64,000 bases of DNA. Origin: Chlamydia caviae GPIC. GTDB taxonomy: Bacteria > Chlamydiota > Chlamydiia > Chlamydiales > Chlamydiaceae. Every line of letters starts with the position of its first letter. The first letter of the stretch is position 1. This document shows positions 1 to 10,800 of this stretch, piece after piece. The position numbers were made by a program, and so were the translations under genes. The notes beneath the pieces are model-generated. The model was not told where the DNA came from, made no database searches, and saw only the letters and a list, made by a program, of their open reading frames with translations. The stretch is taken from contig NC_003361.3 of the NCBI RefSeq assembly GCF_000007605.1, positions 1 through 64,000 on the forward strand, in the 5' to 3' direction.

Positions 1-56
1 TATATAAATACTCTATCTTTTTCTGAAGGTGTGGAAAGTGTTGAAGGATTGTAAAA

Positions 57-1052
57 ATGAGCTCATTAGCCCTGCTTCGACGTCCTCGAAGGAATAGAAA
101 AACCGCAGCTATCCGAGATTTGGTGGCTGAAACAGCTTTATTACCCCAAGATTTTATCTGCCCATTTTTCGTTAAGGAAGGGAAGAATATTTGCGAGGAA
201 ATAGAAAGTCTTCCGGGCGTCTATAGGTGGAGTATAGACCTTCTTTTAAAAGAGATTGAAAGGTTGTGTTCTTTAGGATTGAAAGCTGTGATTCTTTTTC
301 CTGTGATTCCTTCAGATCTTAAGGATGCTTATGGTTCGTATTCTTCCAACCCTAAAAACATCCTTTGTAAGAGTATCTATGAGGTGAAAAAAGCTTTTCC
401 TGATTTGTGTGTGATTAGTGATATTGCTTTAGATCCTTACACCACTCACGGTCATGATGGTATTATGGATCAGGGTGAAGTGTTAAATGATGAAAGTGTC
501 CGTATATTTGGAAATATAGCGACATTGCATGCTGAGATGGGAGCTGATATTGTGGCTCCTAGTGATATGATGGATGGTAGAGTTGCTCATATTCGCGCAA
601 AACTCGATCAATCCGGATGGACGAACACATTAATTCTTTCTTATAGTGTTAAGTATGCTTCTTCTCTCTATAATCCTTTTAGAGATGCTTTAGGATCACA
701 TTTACAATCCGGAGATAAACGAAATTATCAGATGAATCCAAAGAATGTTTTAGAAGCTTTGTTAGAATGTTCTTTAGATGAGCAGGAAGGCGCAGATATG
801 CTGATGATAAAACCTGCAGGATTGTATCTCGATGTTTTACATCGAGTAAGAAATTCTACAACTTTGCCTTTAGCAGCATATCAAGTTAGTGGTGAATATG
901 CCCTAATTGCAGCGGCTGATAAGATGGGATGGTTAAACAAGGAAGCGATGTTTTATGAATCTTTAATAGCCATAAAACGAGCAGGAGCTGATATGATTAT
1001 TTCCTATGCAACTCCATTAATTTTAGAGATGCTAGTTTCTTCGAAATTCTAG
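57..1052 (+). CDS. hemB: Delta-aminolevulinic acid dehydratase (porphobilinogen synthase)
   Basis: This cytoplasmic enzyme condenses two 5-aminolevulinate molecules to porphobilinogen in heme synthesis. The 331-residue length is normal for the family. The Schiff-base lysines are recognisable at about K199 (SVKYASS) and K252 (MIKPAG), and the family signature DMMDGRV is present. The metal-site loop reads [11 protein letters not shown], with Asp where zinc enzymes have Cys, so a Mg-type or non-zinc enzyme is expected. A GAAGGA ribosome site lies about 10 bases before the ATG. The gene ends 15 bases from the convergent nqrA, with a small palindrome between the two stops. The upstream neighbour is outside the window. 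Confidence 0.97.
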   Translation: MSSLALLRRPRRNRKTAAIRDLVAETALLPQDFICPFFVKEGKNICEEIESLPGVYRWSIDLLLKEIERLCSLGLKAVILFPVIPSDLKDAYGSYSSNPKNILCKSIYEVKKAFPDLCVISDIALDPYTTHGHDGIMDQGEVLNDESVRIFGNIATLHAEMGADIVAPSDMMDGRVAHIRAKLDQSGWTNTLILSYSVKYASSLYNPFRDALGSHLQSGDKRNYQMNPKNVLEALLECSLDEQEGADMLMIKPAGLYLDVLHRVRNSTTLPLAAYQVSGEYALIAAADKMGWLNKEAMFYESLIAIKRAGADMIISYATPLILEMLVSSKF

Positions 1053-1066
1053 GTTCTTCGAAGAAC
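1053..1066. terminator. Small palindrome between convergent hemB and nqrA
   Basis: The sequence GTTCTTCGAAGAAC is a perfect 14-base dyad lying exactly between the two stop codons. It has a T-rich flank on the + side and could act as a weak bidirectional terminator. The stem is short, so this is tentative. Confidence 0.35.
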
Positions 1067-1067
1067 T

Positions 1068-2480
1068 TTATTCTTTATCTTCGTATTCTAGATTTAAAAT
1101 ACCTGTTTCTTTCGCATAATCTTTCAGAGCGTCTTTGATTATCGTTAACATTTCTGTTTTTGAAGGATCTATGAAGGTTGGAAGAGCAAAGTCTTCAGGA
1201 CAAACCTCTAAAAATCCCAACATACAGGCTAATTCAAAATCTTTTGTAATGACAGCTTTGATTAGGGGGACCACGGGGATTTTTAGAGGCATAACCTTAT
1301 CATAAATTTCTGTATCTATGATGGGTCGGGTTTCACCGTGGAGATTGGTATCTGGATCCATATAAGTGTGTTTTCTTTTTAAGAATCCAGAAAGGTAGGT
1401 TCTTGTATGGGTTGGTTTGTTAATTCCTAATCTTAAGAAATTGAAAGCTTGCCGTGTTTTAGGATTAGGGAGAACGGAAATCGTGGAATCTCTCATGCCA
1501 AGACAAGGAAGGCTTTCTCTATCGCAAAGTCTTCCTGTTAAAGGATCACCGGAGATTAAAGATACGTCTGAGGAGATATCTTGCAAAGGAAGTAAACTTT
1601 CAAAATTCGCACCTTTGGTGGTGATAACGTAACGTCTTAAAGATGATTTTAAACCTGATCCTGCAAGAGCGACAACTTGTTCATTTAGAATTCTTCCTTT
1701 TAAGAATAAGTGTCCTATGGTCAGGACTTCTTGGAAGGATAGCGTAAAGACTATGTCTTTTTCGTTGGTAATAGGTGCTATATAGTGAATATGTGTAGAG
1801 GGTGATCCTGAAGGATAAGGACCTGTAATCTTGTGCAAATGCGCTATAGATTTTAAATCTTTTTCAGGAAGAGCGAGTCTATCGGTAGAAACGATGTGAG
1901 GACATAAACCGAAAAGTTTCGCTACTGCACGAACACCCACGTTAAAAACGTAAAATCCTTCTTCTCGCGAAGAAAAGACAGCAAGTTGTTTTTCTGTAGA
2001 GGGAGTAAAGGGACGATTATCAGCAAGGTTGATAAAAACATCTCTAGGAGTTTGAGTTGGAAGCGCGGGAATATCAAAAGGACGTTGCTTAAATAAAGCA
2101 AAAAGCCCTTCTTTCTTAAAGATCTCTAACAGCTCTGCTCGTGATAATTTAGATAAGTCGTAAGAGTATTCTGTTAGATTTTGTCCCGGAGTTTTTTTGA
2201 TCACAACGTCCAAAAGAGAACGTTTTTCTCCTCTACGTATTTCCTTTACGATTCCAGAAACTGGACTAGTGATAAAAACGCCTGGAAAGTTTTTGTACTC
2301 CGCGATAGGTGATCCGGAAGAGATAACATCATCCTGCTCCACCTTAAGCTTTAAAGCTAAGGCAGAATAAGGGCGCAGGTCTACAGAAACTAGAGCGGGA
2401 TCTATTCTTTTTAAAAACCCAGACTCTTTGGGAGACCCTTGCAAAGATAGATCTAAACCCCGAGTAATCGCAATTTTCAT
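1068..2480 (-). CDS. nqrA: Na+-translocating NADH:quinone reductase subunit A
   Basis: NqrA is the peripheral, quinone-reactive subunit of the six-subunit NQR complex that pumps Na+ across the inner membrane during NADH oxidation. The 470-residue length is close to the family norm of about 450. The N-terminus (KIAITRGLDLSLQG) and the following lipoyl-like beta region (FPGVFITSPVSGIVKEIRRG) are typical. No membrane segment is evident, as expected for NqrA. The other nqr genes are not in this window, so the subunit is encoded apart from its partners, as is known for chlamydiae. It lies just downstream of a CT635-like gene on the same strand. Confidence 0.95.
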   Translation of the reverse strand: MKIAITRGLDLSLQGSPKESGFLKRIDPALVSVDLRPYSALALKLKVEQDDVISSGSPIAEYKNFPGVFITSPVSGIVKEIRRGEKRSLLDVVIKKTPGQNLTEYSYDLSKLSRAELLEIFKKEGLFALFKQRPFDIPALPTQTPRDVFINLADNRPFTPSTEKQLAVFSSREEGFYVFNVGVRAVAKLFGLCPHIVSTDRLALPEKDLKSIAHLHKITGPYPSGSPSTHIHYIAPITNEKDIVFTLSFQEVLTIGHLFLKGRILNEQVVALAGSGLKSSLRRYVITTKGANFESLLPLQDISSDVSLISGDPLTGRLCDRESLPCLGMRDSTISVLPNPKTRQAFNFLRLGINKPTHTRTYLSGFLKRKHTYMDPDTNLHGETRPIIDTEIYDKVMPLKIPVVPLIKAVITKDFELACMLGFLEVCPEDFALPTFIDPSKTEMLTIIKDALKDYAKETGILNLEYEDKE

Positions 2481-2501
2481 ACTTTGGGATTATAGGCGTT
2501 T

Positions 2502-2936
2502 TTATAAGGGAATCCAGTTTTTTTTCTTATTTTTTTTGGATGAAGTGGTTTTTGTTTTCTTATTGGAACTAGAGGTTTTTGTTTCTCCTCCTAAGTCCTT
2601 AGTAACTTCGTTAATTAGAGCTTCAGTCTCTTTTTTATACGCGTCACACGAAGAACGTATATTTTCTAAAGCTAACCATTCTTCTGGAGAAAAGTTATCA
2701 GGATTATTAGCAAACACTTCCATTTGTTCTCTAGTCATTCCTGTTTGTTGAAGGATGTCTTGAGAACGCTTATCCAATTCCTGGATTTTTTCTTGGGTTT
2801 TTTCCATCAAATATTCGTAATCTACTTCAGAGTCAGAAGATAAGGAAGAACCAAATGAAGGATCGAAGTCTATATTATAAAGAGTAAGTATTTGTTTTAT
2901 AGAGTCTATTATTTTTTGTGCGGAATTACTATTCAT
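2502..2936 (-). CDS. CT635-like protein, putative type III secretion chaperone
   Basis: This 144-residue acidic, largely helical protein lacks a signal peptide or membrane segment and ends in a Lys/Ser/Thr-rich basic tail (about residues 118-144). Position between nqrA and greA matches C. trachomatis CT635. As I recall the literature, CT635 was reported to act as a chaperone for the effector CT622, a homolog of which lies at about 21.7 kb here. The sequence alone does not prove that role. Helical stretches around residues 45-75 (MEKTQEKIQELDKRSQDI) could form a coiled coil. It is 21 bases upstream of nqrA and probably cotranscribed with it. Confidence 0.7.
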   Translation of the reverse strand: MNSNSAQKIIDSIKQILTLYNIDFDPSFGSSLSSDSEVDYEYLMEKTQEKIQELDKRSQDILQQTGMTREQMEVFANNPDNFSPEEWLALENIRSSCDAYKKETEALINEVTKDLGGETKTSSSNKKTKTTSSKKNKKKNWIPL

Positions 2937-3022
2937 TAATACACCATGGATTTTAATTTATTATAAAACAAAAATTATTATTTTGTGTTGTGATATTGCT
3001 CTTTTTTATAGTTAAGCGTATA

Positions 3023-3043
3023 TTTCCCGTTAAAAACGGGAGA
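3023..3043 (+). promoter_or_regulatory. Hairpin covering the greA ribosome-binding site
   Basis: CCCGT (3026-3030) pairs with ACGGG (3036-3040) around a TAAAA loop. T-A and T-G pairs extend the helix to about 8 bp. The right arm contains GGGAG, the only ribosome-site-like sequence before the GTG start at 3048, so the helix could occlude translation initiation. Confidence 0.45.
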
Positions 3044-3047
3044 CATC

Positions 3048-5201
3048 GTGGACTATCTAGAAAAGTTGCAAGTCTTAATAGACGAAGAGCAGCCTTCAAG
3101 TTTCTTTAATTTGTGGGAAGAATATTGTTTTAACGATGTGGTGCGAGGGGCAGAGCTAGTTCAAATCTTAGAAAAAGTAAAGCATTCATCTTTAGCGCCT
3201 TTGTTTGGTAAAATAGCTGACACAGTTCTCCCTTTATGGGAAATGATTCCTGATGGAAAAGAAAAAGATCGGGTTCTTCAATTAGTTTTGGATGTTCAAA
3301 ATACTAATGCTAAACCGTTTTATGACGCTGCCATCGACTATGTGAATAGAAAATATGCAGGTCGAGAAAATTTTAATGAGGCGTTAAGGGTTGTTGGCCT
3401 GCGTGATGGTCGTGAATTTCAGTATAGTTTGAGTCGTTTTGATTTCCTAATGCATTTAAGCGAGGGGAATTTTGTTTTCCATTCTGGAGGGTGGGGTGTT
3501 GGAGAGGTTATGAGCGTATCCTTTCTTCAACAAAAGGTTCTCATAGAGTTTGAGGGAGTTATGATGGCTAAAGATATCTCCTTTGAAACCGCGTTTAAGA
3601 GTTTAATTCCTTTAGAGAAAGATCATTTTTTATCACGAAGATTTGGTGATCCCGATGGTTTCGAGTCTTATGCTAAGGAACATCCCTCAGAAGTTATAGA
3701 AATGCTTCTTAAAGATTTAGGTCCAAAAACTGCTAAAGAAATCAAAGATGAACTTGTAGATTTGGTTATTCCTGAAGCTGAATGGAATCGTTGGTGGCAA
3801 GCAACAAAGACTAAAATTAAAAAAAATATCTGCATAACAACCCCAAAGACGATTAAGGATTATTATAGATATAATCCCGGAGGGGACTCTTTAATAACTC
3901 AATTAGAAACACGCCTCTCTCAAATCGAAGATACTTCTGCGAAGCTTGTTGAAATTTATCAGTTTATTCGTGATTTGCACAGTGAATTAAAGAAACCTGA
4001 AAATCGAGAAATTGTAATCAAGGCTTTACAAACCCTTTCTGTTGAGGGGAACCAATCTTTAGAAATTCAAAGAGATTTACTACTTTCTGATTTTTTAGGT
4101 GAGAAATCGAGTGTTTTAGATAGTGAATTCTTATCCTCTCTTCCTGAAGAGGAGATAGTCTCTATAGTGAACAATATTTCTATAGTGGTTTTGCAAAAAG
4201 CATTTTTAATGTTGATCAAGAAACATTCTCCAGTTTGGGAGAATGTTTTTATGAAGATCTTTCTTTCAACCACATCGCCATCTCTTAGAGAGCTTACTTT
4301 TAAAGTGTTTAGAGGTGAGGACTCTTATCGTAAAAAAATCGAGAAAAAACTTCTTGAATGTGCTGAACATCCGATGATGTATCCTGAAGTTTTTACTTGG
4401 TTTTTCTTAAAACTAGGATCTCACGATGATGGTATTTTTAAACCGAATGATAAAAAGATCGAGAGGCTGTTTTTAGAGGCAGCGCTGGTCTTTATGTATC
4501 ATGTTGCGTCAACACCACAGAAAGAATTAGGGAAAAAGATTTACACCTTTCTTGTAAGCCAGCGTTATTTAGCTGTTCGTAATATGATAGAGGGGGCGCC
4601 TCTGTCTTATTTAAAAGAGATATTACTGCTGTCCACCAAGTGTAGTCAGTTTTCTTCTAGTGATCTTAGTGTATTACAAAGCCTAGCTGAGGTTGTGCAC
4701 CCTGATTTGAAGAAAAATACTGTTGTTGTAGAGGAAGATATTCTTTGGACAACTCCTGAAAGCTTTACCAAAATGAAAAACAAGCTTCAGTCTCTTAGCG
4801 GTAAGGAAATGGTTGATAATGCTAAAGAAATAGAGGATGCAAGAGTTTTAGGAGACCTTAGAGAAAATTCTGAGTATAAATTTGCTTTAGAAAAACGTGC
4901 GCGTTTACAAGAAGAAATTCGCGTGCTTTCTGAAGAGGTAAATCGCGCTAGAATATTGACTAAGGATATTGTTTTTACTGATAAGGTTGGTGTTGGTTGT
5001 AAGGTTTCTTTGGAAGATGAAAACGGAAATCTTATTACCTATTCCATTCTTGGTCCTTGGGACGCAGACCCTGATAACTATATTCTTTCTTTAAAATCCA
5101 AGCTGGCTCAAGAAATGCTTGATAAGAGCGTGGGAGCGGCTGTGCAATTTCAAGGAAAGAAATATAAGATAAGCCGAATACAATCTATTTGGGATGAATA
5201 A
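3048..5201 (+). CDS. greA: Transcription elongation factor GreA with long N-terminal extension
   Basis: Residues from about 560 to 717 form a complete GreA: an N-terminal coiled coil ([39 protein letters not shown]) carrying the acidic tip, then the C-terminal FKBP-like domain ([14 protein letters not shown]). GreA rescues backtracked RNA polymerase by stimulating transcript cleavage. Ordinary GreA is about 158 residues. Here it follows roughly 560 residues of helical sequence of unknown function, an architecture known in chlamydiae. The start is a GTG chosen because it follows GGGAG at the usual distance. That site sits inside a hairpin. The gene stands alone, with tRNA-Ala on the opposite strand downstream. 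Confidence 0.93.
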   Translation: MDYLEKLQVLIDEEQPSSFFNLWEEYCFNDVVRGAELVQILEKVKHSSLAPLFGKIADTVLPLWEMIPDGKEKDRVLQLVLDVQNTNAKPFYDAAIDYVNRKYAGRENFNEALRVVGLRDGREFQYSLSRFDFLMHLSEGNFVFHSGGWGVGEVMSVSFLQQKVLIEFEGVMMAKDISFETAFKSLIPLEKDHFLSRRFGDPDGFESYAKEHPSEVIEMLLKDLGPKTAKEIKDELVDLVIPEAEWNRWWQATKTKIKKNICITTPKTIKDYYRYNPGGDSLITQLETRLSQIEDTSAKLVEIYQFIRDLHSELKKPENREIVIKALQTLSVEGNQSLEIQRDLLLSDFLGEKSSVLDSEFLSSLPEEEIVSIVNNISIVVLQKAFLMLIKKHSPVWENVFMKIFLSTTSPSLRELTFKVFRGEDSYRKKIEKKLLECAEHPMMYPEVFTWFFLKLGSHDDGIFKPNDKKIERLFLEAALVFMYHVASTPQKELGKKIYTFLVSQRYLAVRNMIEGAPLSYLKEILLLSTKCSQFSSSDLSVLQSLAEVVHPDLKKNTVVVEEDILWTTPESFTKMKNKLQSLSGKEMVDNAKEIEDARVLGDLRENSEYKFALEKRARLQEEIRVLSEEVNRARILTKDIVFTDKVGVGCKVSLEDENGNLITYSILGPWDADPDNYILSLKSKLAQEMLDKSVGAAVQFQGKKYKISRIQSIWDE

Positions 5202-5211
5202 TTGGGAAAAA

Positions 5212-5284
5212 TGGAGCATAGCGGAATCGAACCGCTGACCTCAACAATGCCATTGTTGCGCTCTACCAATTGAGCTAATACCCC
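5212..5284 (-). tRNA. tRNA-Ala (anticodon GGC)
   Basis: On the minus strand a full cloverleaf of 73 bases can be folded. The acceptor GGGGTAT pairs with ATGCTCC and includes the G3-U70 pair that identifies alanine tRNAs. The anticodon loop ATGGCAT gives GGC, the T loop is TTCGATT, and the discriminator is A. CCA is not encoded. The tRNA lies antisense between two + strand genes. Confidence 0.96.
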
Positions 5285-5352
5285 GAGTAGATAAAATTAT
5301 CATGAGATAAGGTTTAGAATCAATCTTTGTTGTACGAAGGATTTTCTTAAGT

Positions 5353-6543
5353 ATGAGTTTTTTCAATCAATTACCCACGTTCTCACCTGATTCTATTTTA
5401 GGTTTGCAAAAACTATTTTTAGAAGATGAGCGAGAGGAAAAGGTGAATCTTGTTATAGGTGTCTATGAAGATCCTAGCAAGGCATATGGTGGTTTTTCTA
5501 GCGTCCGTAAGGCGCAATTTCTTTTTTTAGAAGATGAGATGAATAAGGGGTATTTACCCATCAGTGGCTTATCTTCTTTTAATCAAGAAATGGAAAAGCT
5601 GGTTTTTGGTGATGTAAATTCTAGTTTTGTTGTTGGTGCTCAGGCGCTAGGGGGAACTGGAGCTTTGCATTTAGGGGCTAAGATTTTTTCTATGGCCTAT
5701 ACCTCAGGCAAAGTATACATTCCCGAGCAAACTTGGGGAAACCACGTAAGAATATTTGCTCAACAAGGTTTAGAGGTTCTTAAATACCCTTATTATAGCT
5801 CAGAAAGCAAAAGTTTGCTTTTTGATGAGATGCTTTCTGTATTGAAAGCCGCTCCAAAAAATTCTTTGGTGCTTTTGCAGTGTTGTTGTCATAATCCTAC
5901 GGGAATGGATCTTAATGAAGATATGTGGACACGTCTTGCTGAAGTTATGAAAGAACATCAGCTTCTTCCATTTTTTGATACCGCTTATTTAGGTTTTGGG
6001 CGAGGCATCAAAGAAGATAGGCGTCCTATAGAGATTTTCATAGAAGTTGGTAATCCCGTATTTGTAGCAGCATGCGCAAGTAAAAATTTTTCTCTTTATG
6101 GAGAGAGGGTAGGCTACTTCGCAGTTCATAGCAAAATTACTGAGGATTTAGATAAGATTTCTAGCTGTCTCGAAGAGAAAGCCCGTGGAGAATATTCTTC
6201 ACCTCCTAGACATGGAGCTAAAATTGTTTCAACGATTTTATCCGACGCTTCTTTGAAGAAAGAATGGTTGTCAGAATTAGATACGATTCGTAGTTCTTTA
6301 GGGAAAACTCGCGCAAGACTTGTTCAAGCTATGCGAAATCACGTCGGTCATTCGTTTGACTTTATCTTGTCTCAGAAGGGATTTTTTGGTTATCCCGGAT
6401 TTTCTGTAGAACAGGTGCTCTTTTTAAGATCAGAGAAGGGTATCTATACGACGAGTGGAGCAAGATTTAACTTAAACGGAATTACTGATAAAAATATCGA
6501 CCACGTCTCTCAGAGTTTTGCTGAGGCGTATCAGTTGTCTTAG
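5353..6543 (+). CDS. Aspartate/aromatic aminotransferase (class I, PLP-dependent)
   Basis: The 396-residue protein has the aspartate aminotransferase family layout: the substrate/cofactor motif GGTGALHLGAKI, NPTGMD, the DTAYLGFGRG strand and the PLP lysine in ACASKNFSLYGERVG. The C-terminal SGARFNLNG carries the carboxylate-binding Arg. It would transfer amino groups between aspartate or aromatic amino acids and 2-oxoglutarate in the cytoplasm. The chlamydial homolog is annotated variously as tyrB or aspC, and the sequence does not decide between substrates. A strong terminator follows about 70 bases downstream. Confidence 0.9.
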   Translation: MSFFNQLPTFSPDSILGLQKLFLEDEREEKVNLVIGVYEDPSKAYGGFSSVRKAQFLFLEDEMNKGYLPISGLSSFNQEMEKLVFGDVNSSFVVGAQALGGTGALHLGAKIFSMAYTSGKVYIPEQTWGNHVRIFAQQGLEVLKYPYYSSESKSLLFDEMLSVLKAAPKNSLVLLQCCCHNPTGMDLNEDMWTRLAEVMKEHQLLPFFDTAYLGFGRGIKEDRRPIEIFIEVGNPVFVAACASKNFSLYGERVGYFAVHSKITEDLDKISSCLEEKARGEYSSPPRHGAKIVSTILSDASLKKEWLSELDTIRSSLGKTRARLVQAMRNHVGHSFDFILSQKGFFGYPGFSVEQVLFLRSEKGIYTTSGARFNLNGITDKNIDHVSQSFAEAYQLS

Positions 6544-6615
6544 TCTGTGTTTAGATAAGAGCATTTCTTCGTCTTATCATTTTCTTTAAAGAGAAAATTT
6601 TTACTATGAATATCA

Positions 6616-6643
6616 GCGCAGATATCCATCTGCGCCTGTTTTT
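6616..6643 (+). terminator. Rho-independent terminator after the aminotransferase gene
   Basis: GCGCAGAT (6616-6623) pairs perfectly with ATCTGCGC (6628-6635) around ATCC. A TTTTT run follows at 6639-6643. Confidence 0.8.
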
Positions 6644-6793
6644 GTTTTGTTTCGTATTAAAGTTTTAATCATGTTTTATTTTATCCGTTTGTATCATAAA
6701 ACAAGGTGTTAAACACTGATCAATTACATAGAAATATATTTTAAATAGGTTGATAAGGCGTTTTTATTCCGTATTGCAACAAAGATAAGAAAT

Positions 6794-7861
6794 ATGTGTG
6801 CGATAAAAAAACCAGAAGGGCATCGTTCTGCGATTAAAATGGCAGGATCTGTTGCTTATCGTCGTCATAGAAAAAACAGGCTCTATGTCTATTTAGTGCT
6901 TGCTCTAAGTGTTATTTTGTGTTGGTCTTTACCAAGACCTTTTTATGAAAATATCCAGAAGCATTTTGTATCTTTGTATACGCGTGTTTTTTTCAAACGT
7001 AGTGGGGTTCCTTCTATAGATTATACGATTCAAGATGTCGAAAATATCATCTTAAAAGACCGCATTGCTATTTTAGAAGAGCGTTTACAGGCTTATGAGA
7101 TTGCTAATTATACACCGCCTGTATTTTCTGAAATCTTATCACCATATTTTCGTAAGCTAATTACTAGTCGTGTTATTTACAGAGATCCTGCTCATTGGGG
7201 AAGCTCTTGTTGGATAAATGTAGGAAAAAACCAAAAAATACAAAAAAATTCTCCGGTGTTGTCGGGGAAGGTTCTTGTTGGTCTTGTAGATTATGTAGGA
7301 GAGCAACAATCACGAATACGTTTAATTACTGATGTAGGTATGCAACCTTCTGTGATAGCTGTTCGTGGGGGAATACAAGCTTGGTTAGTAAAAGATCAGA
7401 TACAGGGTCTTACTAAACACCTTGAACGCCTTTCTGATTCCTATATTCTTGAAAAAGACAAATATGAAAAAGTTGATCAGTTAGAAGAGCTCAGCTCTTC
7501 TATACAGTGTAGTGATGATAACACTTTACTTTTACGAGGGACGTTGTCGGGGAGTGGCGGTCCTTTGTGGAAAGATGAAACTTTGGTTTTACATGGTGAG
7601 GGCTTTTGTTTCTCTGATGGAAAAGGTCTTCGGGTAGGAGATATTTTAATCACAACAGGATTAGATGGGGTGTTTCCCCCAGGGCTGTTTGTTGCTGAGA
7701 TTACTAAAGTTTGTCAGCCTAGGGAAGGCGCGTGTTCTTATAAAATAGAAGCCAAGTCGTTGGCCGAAGACTTAACAAACCTCTCTTCCGTTTTAATTCT
7801 TCCTGCTATGGAGTTTAATCCTAATGATAGGCCGGACATTTTCGGGTTATTGTGGGATTAG
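6794..7861 (+). CDS. mreC: Rod shape-determining protein MreC
   Basis: MreC is a bitopic inner membrane protein whose periplasmic part links MreB to the peptidoglycan synthesis machinery. In chlamydiae this machinery works in division septum formation. One membrane segment is visible at about residues 31-52 (YVYLVLALSVILCW), then a coiled coil (LKDRIAILEERLQAYE). The characteristic beta domain follows (VIYRDPAHWGSSCWINVG, SPVLSGKVLVGLVDYVG, RIRLITDVG). The length of 355 is slightly longer than most MreC. It corresponds to C. trachomatis CT638. Its last 41 bases overlap the 3' end of convergent recB. Confidence 0.85.
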   Translation: MCAIKKPEGHRSAIKMAGSVAYRRHRKNRLYVYLVLALSVILCWSLPRPFYENIQKHFVSLYTRVFFKRSGVPSIDYTIQDVENIILKDRIAILEERLQAYEIANYTPPVFSEILSPYFRKLITSRVIYRDPAHWGSSCWINVGKNQKIQKNSPVLSGKVLVGLVDYVGEQQSRIRLITDVGMQPSVIAVRGGIQAWLVKDQIQGLTKHLERLSDSYILEKDKYEKVDQLEELSSSIQCSDDNTLLLRGTLSGSGGPLWKDETLVLHGEGFCFSDGKGLRVGDILITTGLDGVFPPGLFVAEITKVCQPREGACSYKIEAKSLAEDLTNLSSVLILPAMEFNPNDRPDIFGLLWD

Positions 7862-10800
7862 ATATTTTCTGATTTGGTAGGCATAGGAATCCATTTCCCT
7901 CAGGATCCATACCCCGGATAAAAATAAATCCCATTTCTACATCGCTAACAATGTCGAATTGCTGAAGAAATCGTTTTGCTGCGTGGGTATAAATAGCACC
8001 TTGATAATCAAGGTTTTGCTCTTTTATATAGTTGAGAAGATTTTCTTTAGAGTATTCTAAGCTTGTTTCTCCTAAGAATGATGTCTTCCAATCGATAATG
8101 TAGTACTTATCATTATACTCGAAAAATAGATCGATAACCCCTTGCCATAACTGTTCTTGATTGGAAAATAAGAAAGACTCTTCGCAGGCTATTTTACTTG
8201 GGCAGATATCCTGTAAGGAAAAAGATTCTGTGGCAAAAGATAGGGGAGAAGAGAATGTTGTTACAAGCTTTTGAGAAATGATTTCCTCATAGCCTTCTAA
8301 ATGCGTATTTTTAACAAAATGCGTAACTATGGACACAATTTTAGAAAAAGAAATTTTAAAATTCGGAGAGATATTTTCTAGGATTTTATGAATGATAATC
8401 CCCGTTTTCCTTCCTCTAGGAAGAACAAAAGAAGCTACAGGTTCCGCAGGAACATTATCTAAAGAAACTTCATTATCAAATGCAAGCTTTACAGAAGAGA
8501 AAGAGAAGATTTGTTTAGCAGGAGCTATGGATAATGTAAAGGTCGACGGTGGAATAATTTTATAAACGGGATCGGTAGTTTCAGAACGAGTTTCTGTAAT
8601 TGATAAAGAAAAAAGGCGGGGATGTTCTTTGGTTAGCTGTTGCGCTAAATCTAGAATAGATTCGTAAGAACCTACATGTTTTACATAGTTGGTTAGTGCA
8701 GAATTGCATCGTGAATTTGAAGAGTTTTGTATAGGGATAAACAGTTGTTTTTTTGCCCGTGTACAAGCGACATACATCTCCCGTATCCATTCTGATGCGC
8801 TTTTATTTTTCTTAGACTTATCTAACCCTGGGCAAAAAACAACATCATATTCTAATCCTTTAGATGCGTGAATCGTGGTGATTTTTAATATTTCCGTATC
8901 TTCAGAATACGAAGAGAAGGAGAGGCTCTCTTCCCAGCGTCCAGTTTCAGAAAAGTATTGTAGATAGAGTAATTGATGTTGGGGATGAGAAGAAACGGTA
9001 TCTAAATAAGCACAAAGCCTTTCCATTTCTTGAAAAGAAAGATCTCCTTGTGGGGTTTTTAGCAACGCTTCTCCTTGAAGAGTCATAAAATGATAGAAAG
9101 TTGCTAAAAGCCCATAATCAAAGACATAACTGCGAAGTGAAAAGAAATAGGTCGAGTAGAGCTCTTTCTTTTCTATAGTATCGCTAAGATTATGTCTAAA
9201 AAGGCTACTTAATAATACCCTTTGTATTTTTTCATAATTTTCCGGATGGAGAATAGCTTCTAACCACGCTAAGGTTAACAAATAGGTTTCTGTAAGATGA
9301 AATATCGATTTGTTCTTAGAAAATGCTACAGGGATGCTGCAATGGGTAATGAGATCGAAAGCTTGAGCAGAATCCGACACTAAAATTGCCATGCGTCCTA
9401 GGGGAATATGGTAAGTAGCCTGTAAATAAGAAGCCGTATGGGAAATCCACGCAGCTTGATCAGAAATATCATCATAGGAAAAGAAATGAATAGGAGCGTG
9501 GTGAGAATTCTCAAAATGCTCACTACTTTGAGGACATAGGGGATGATATTCTATGGGTTCATAACTAGGAATTTGTAGAAAGGGTGAACATTTACAAAAG
9601 AGAATATTAACCGCTTCCATCAGTTGAGCAGTAGAGCGGTAGTTGTTTATGAGATGCAACTGTGAGGATTTTGGAAATGAGGATTTAGCTTTTAGATATG
9701 TCGCGAGATCGGCATTTCGCCACTCATAAATAGATTGTTTCGGATCACCTATTAAAAATAGGGATCCTGAAAAAGCATCATTGGCAAATAGCTTTGAAAA
9801 GATGTTCCATTGTTTCCGATCGGTATCCTGGAACTCATCAATTAATACTAACTGAAAGCGTTTTCTTAGAGTTTCTATGATTTCTTCAGACCTTGAAGAT
9901 AACAAAATTTCTTCTAAAGCTAAGATACTCTCATCAGGGGATAACCATTGTGTGTAATGATTTTTTAAATACAGTTGTACATCTTGGAGTAAGGTATTGA
10001 AAATCAGCTCTATATTACAAAATTGTTCCGTATAGAGACTCCACAAAGTCTCTTCTATATGGCTAAAAGCTTTAGAGGGTTTGTAGCGTGTTAAGCGGTT
10101 TTTAGGATGGAAAGTTTCTGCAATTTTAGAAAAAGAAAATAACTGTACAGATGTTTCTGAAGCGTATAAACACTCTACAAAAAGCCGCAGATCTTCATCT
10201 ATAGGGAAAGGTTGTTTTTTAAAACCATCTTTATGCTGAAGTATTTGCCTTAGGAAGTCTTCTTTTGGAATATCTTGTATTTTAGAGCGGATAGAGTTGT
10301 GCCATGAGCGAAGTGCGTCTAAAGTAGTGCTTGTTTGCGGCAAATGCTCAAAAGTTTGCAGCGTGTAACTAGAGAGTAGCTTATCGGTTAAAAAGGCTGT
10401 GTGTTTGGAGTTAGAATTATATTTAGCTGCAAGTAAATAAAATTGCTCAGGAAATAAAACAGAGCGCCAAAGATCTTGAGACAGATATTTTTTTATATGA
10501 TGAAAAACAGCCTGTGAGTGCGTAAGAGCAGCATTTTTCTGCGTCATTTGCATTTTGGGAAAATGCTGCTGTAAAACGTAATTGCAAAAGCCATGAATGG
10601 TAAAGATCGCCATACGATCTATAGTCGCTAAAGCATTACGCACCTGCATGTAAAGCAGCTTTACATTAGACGTGTCCTTTAAGTAAGGAGGAAGAGATTT
10701 TGAGGGATCTTCAAGGACTGATTTTATCTGGCATAATGCCTGTTTAAGATTGTCTTGAATTCTGAGTTTCAATTCATTGGTTGCAGCGTTTGTAAATGTG

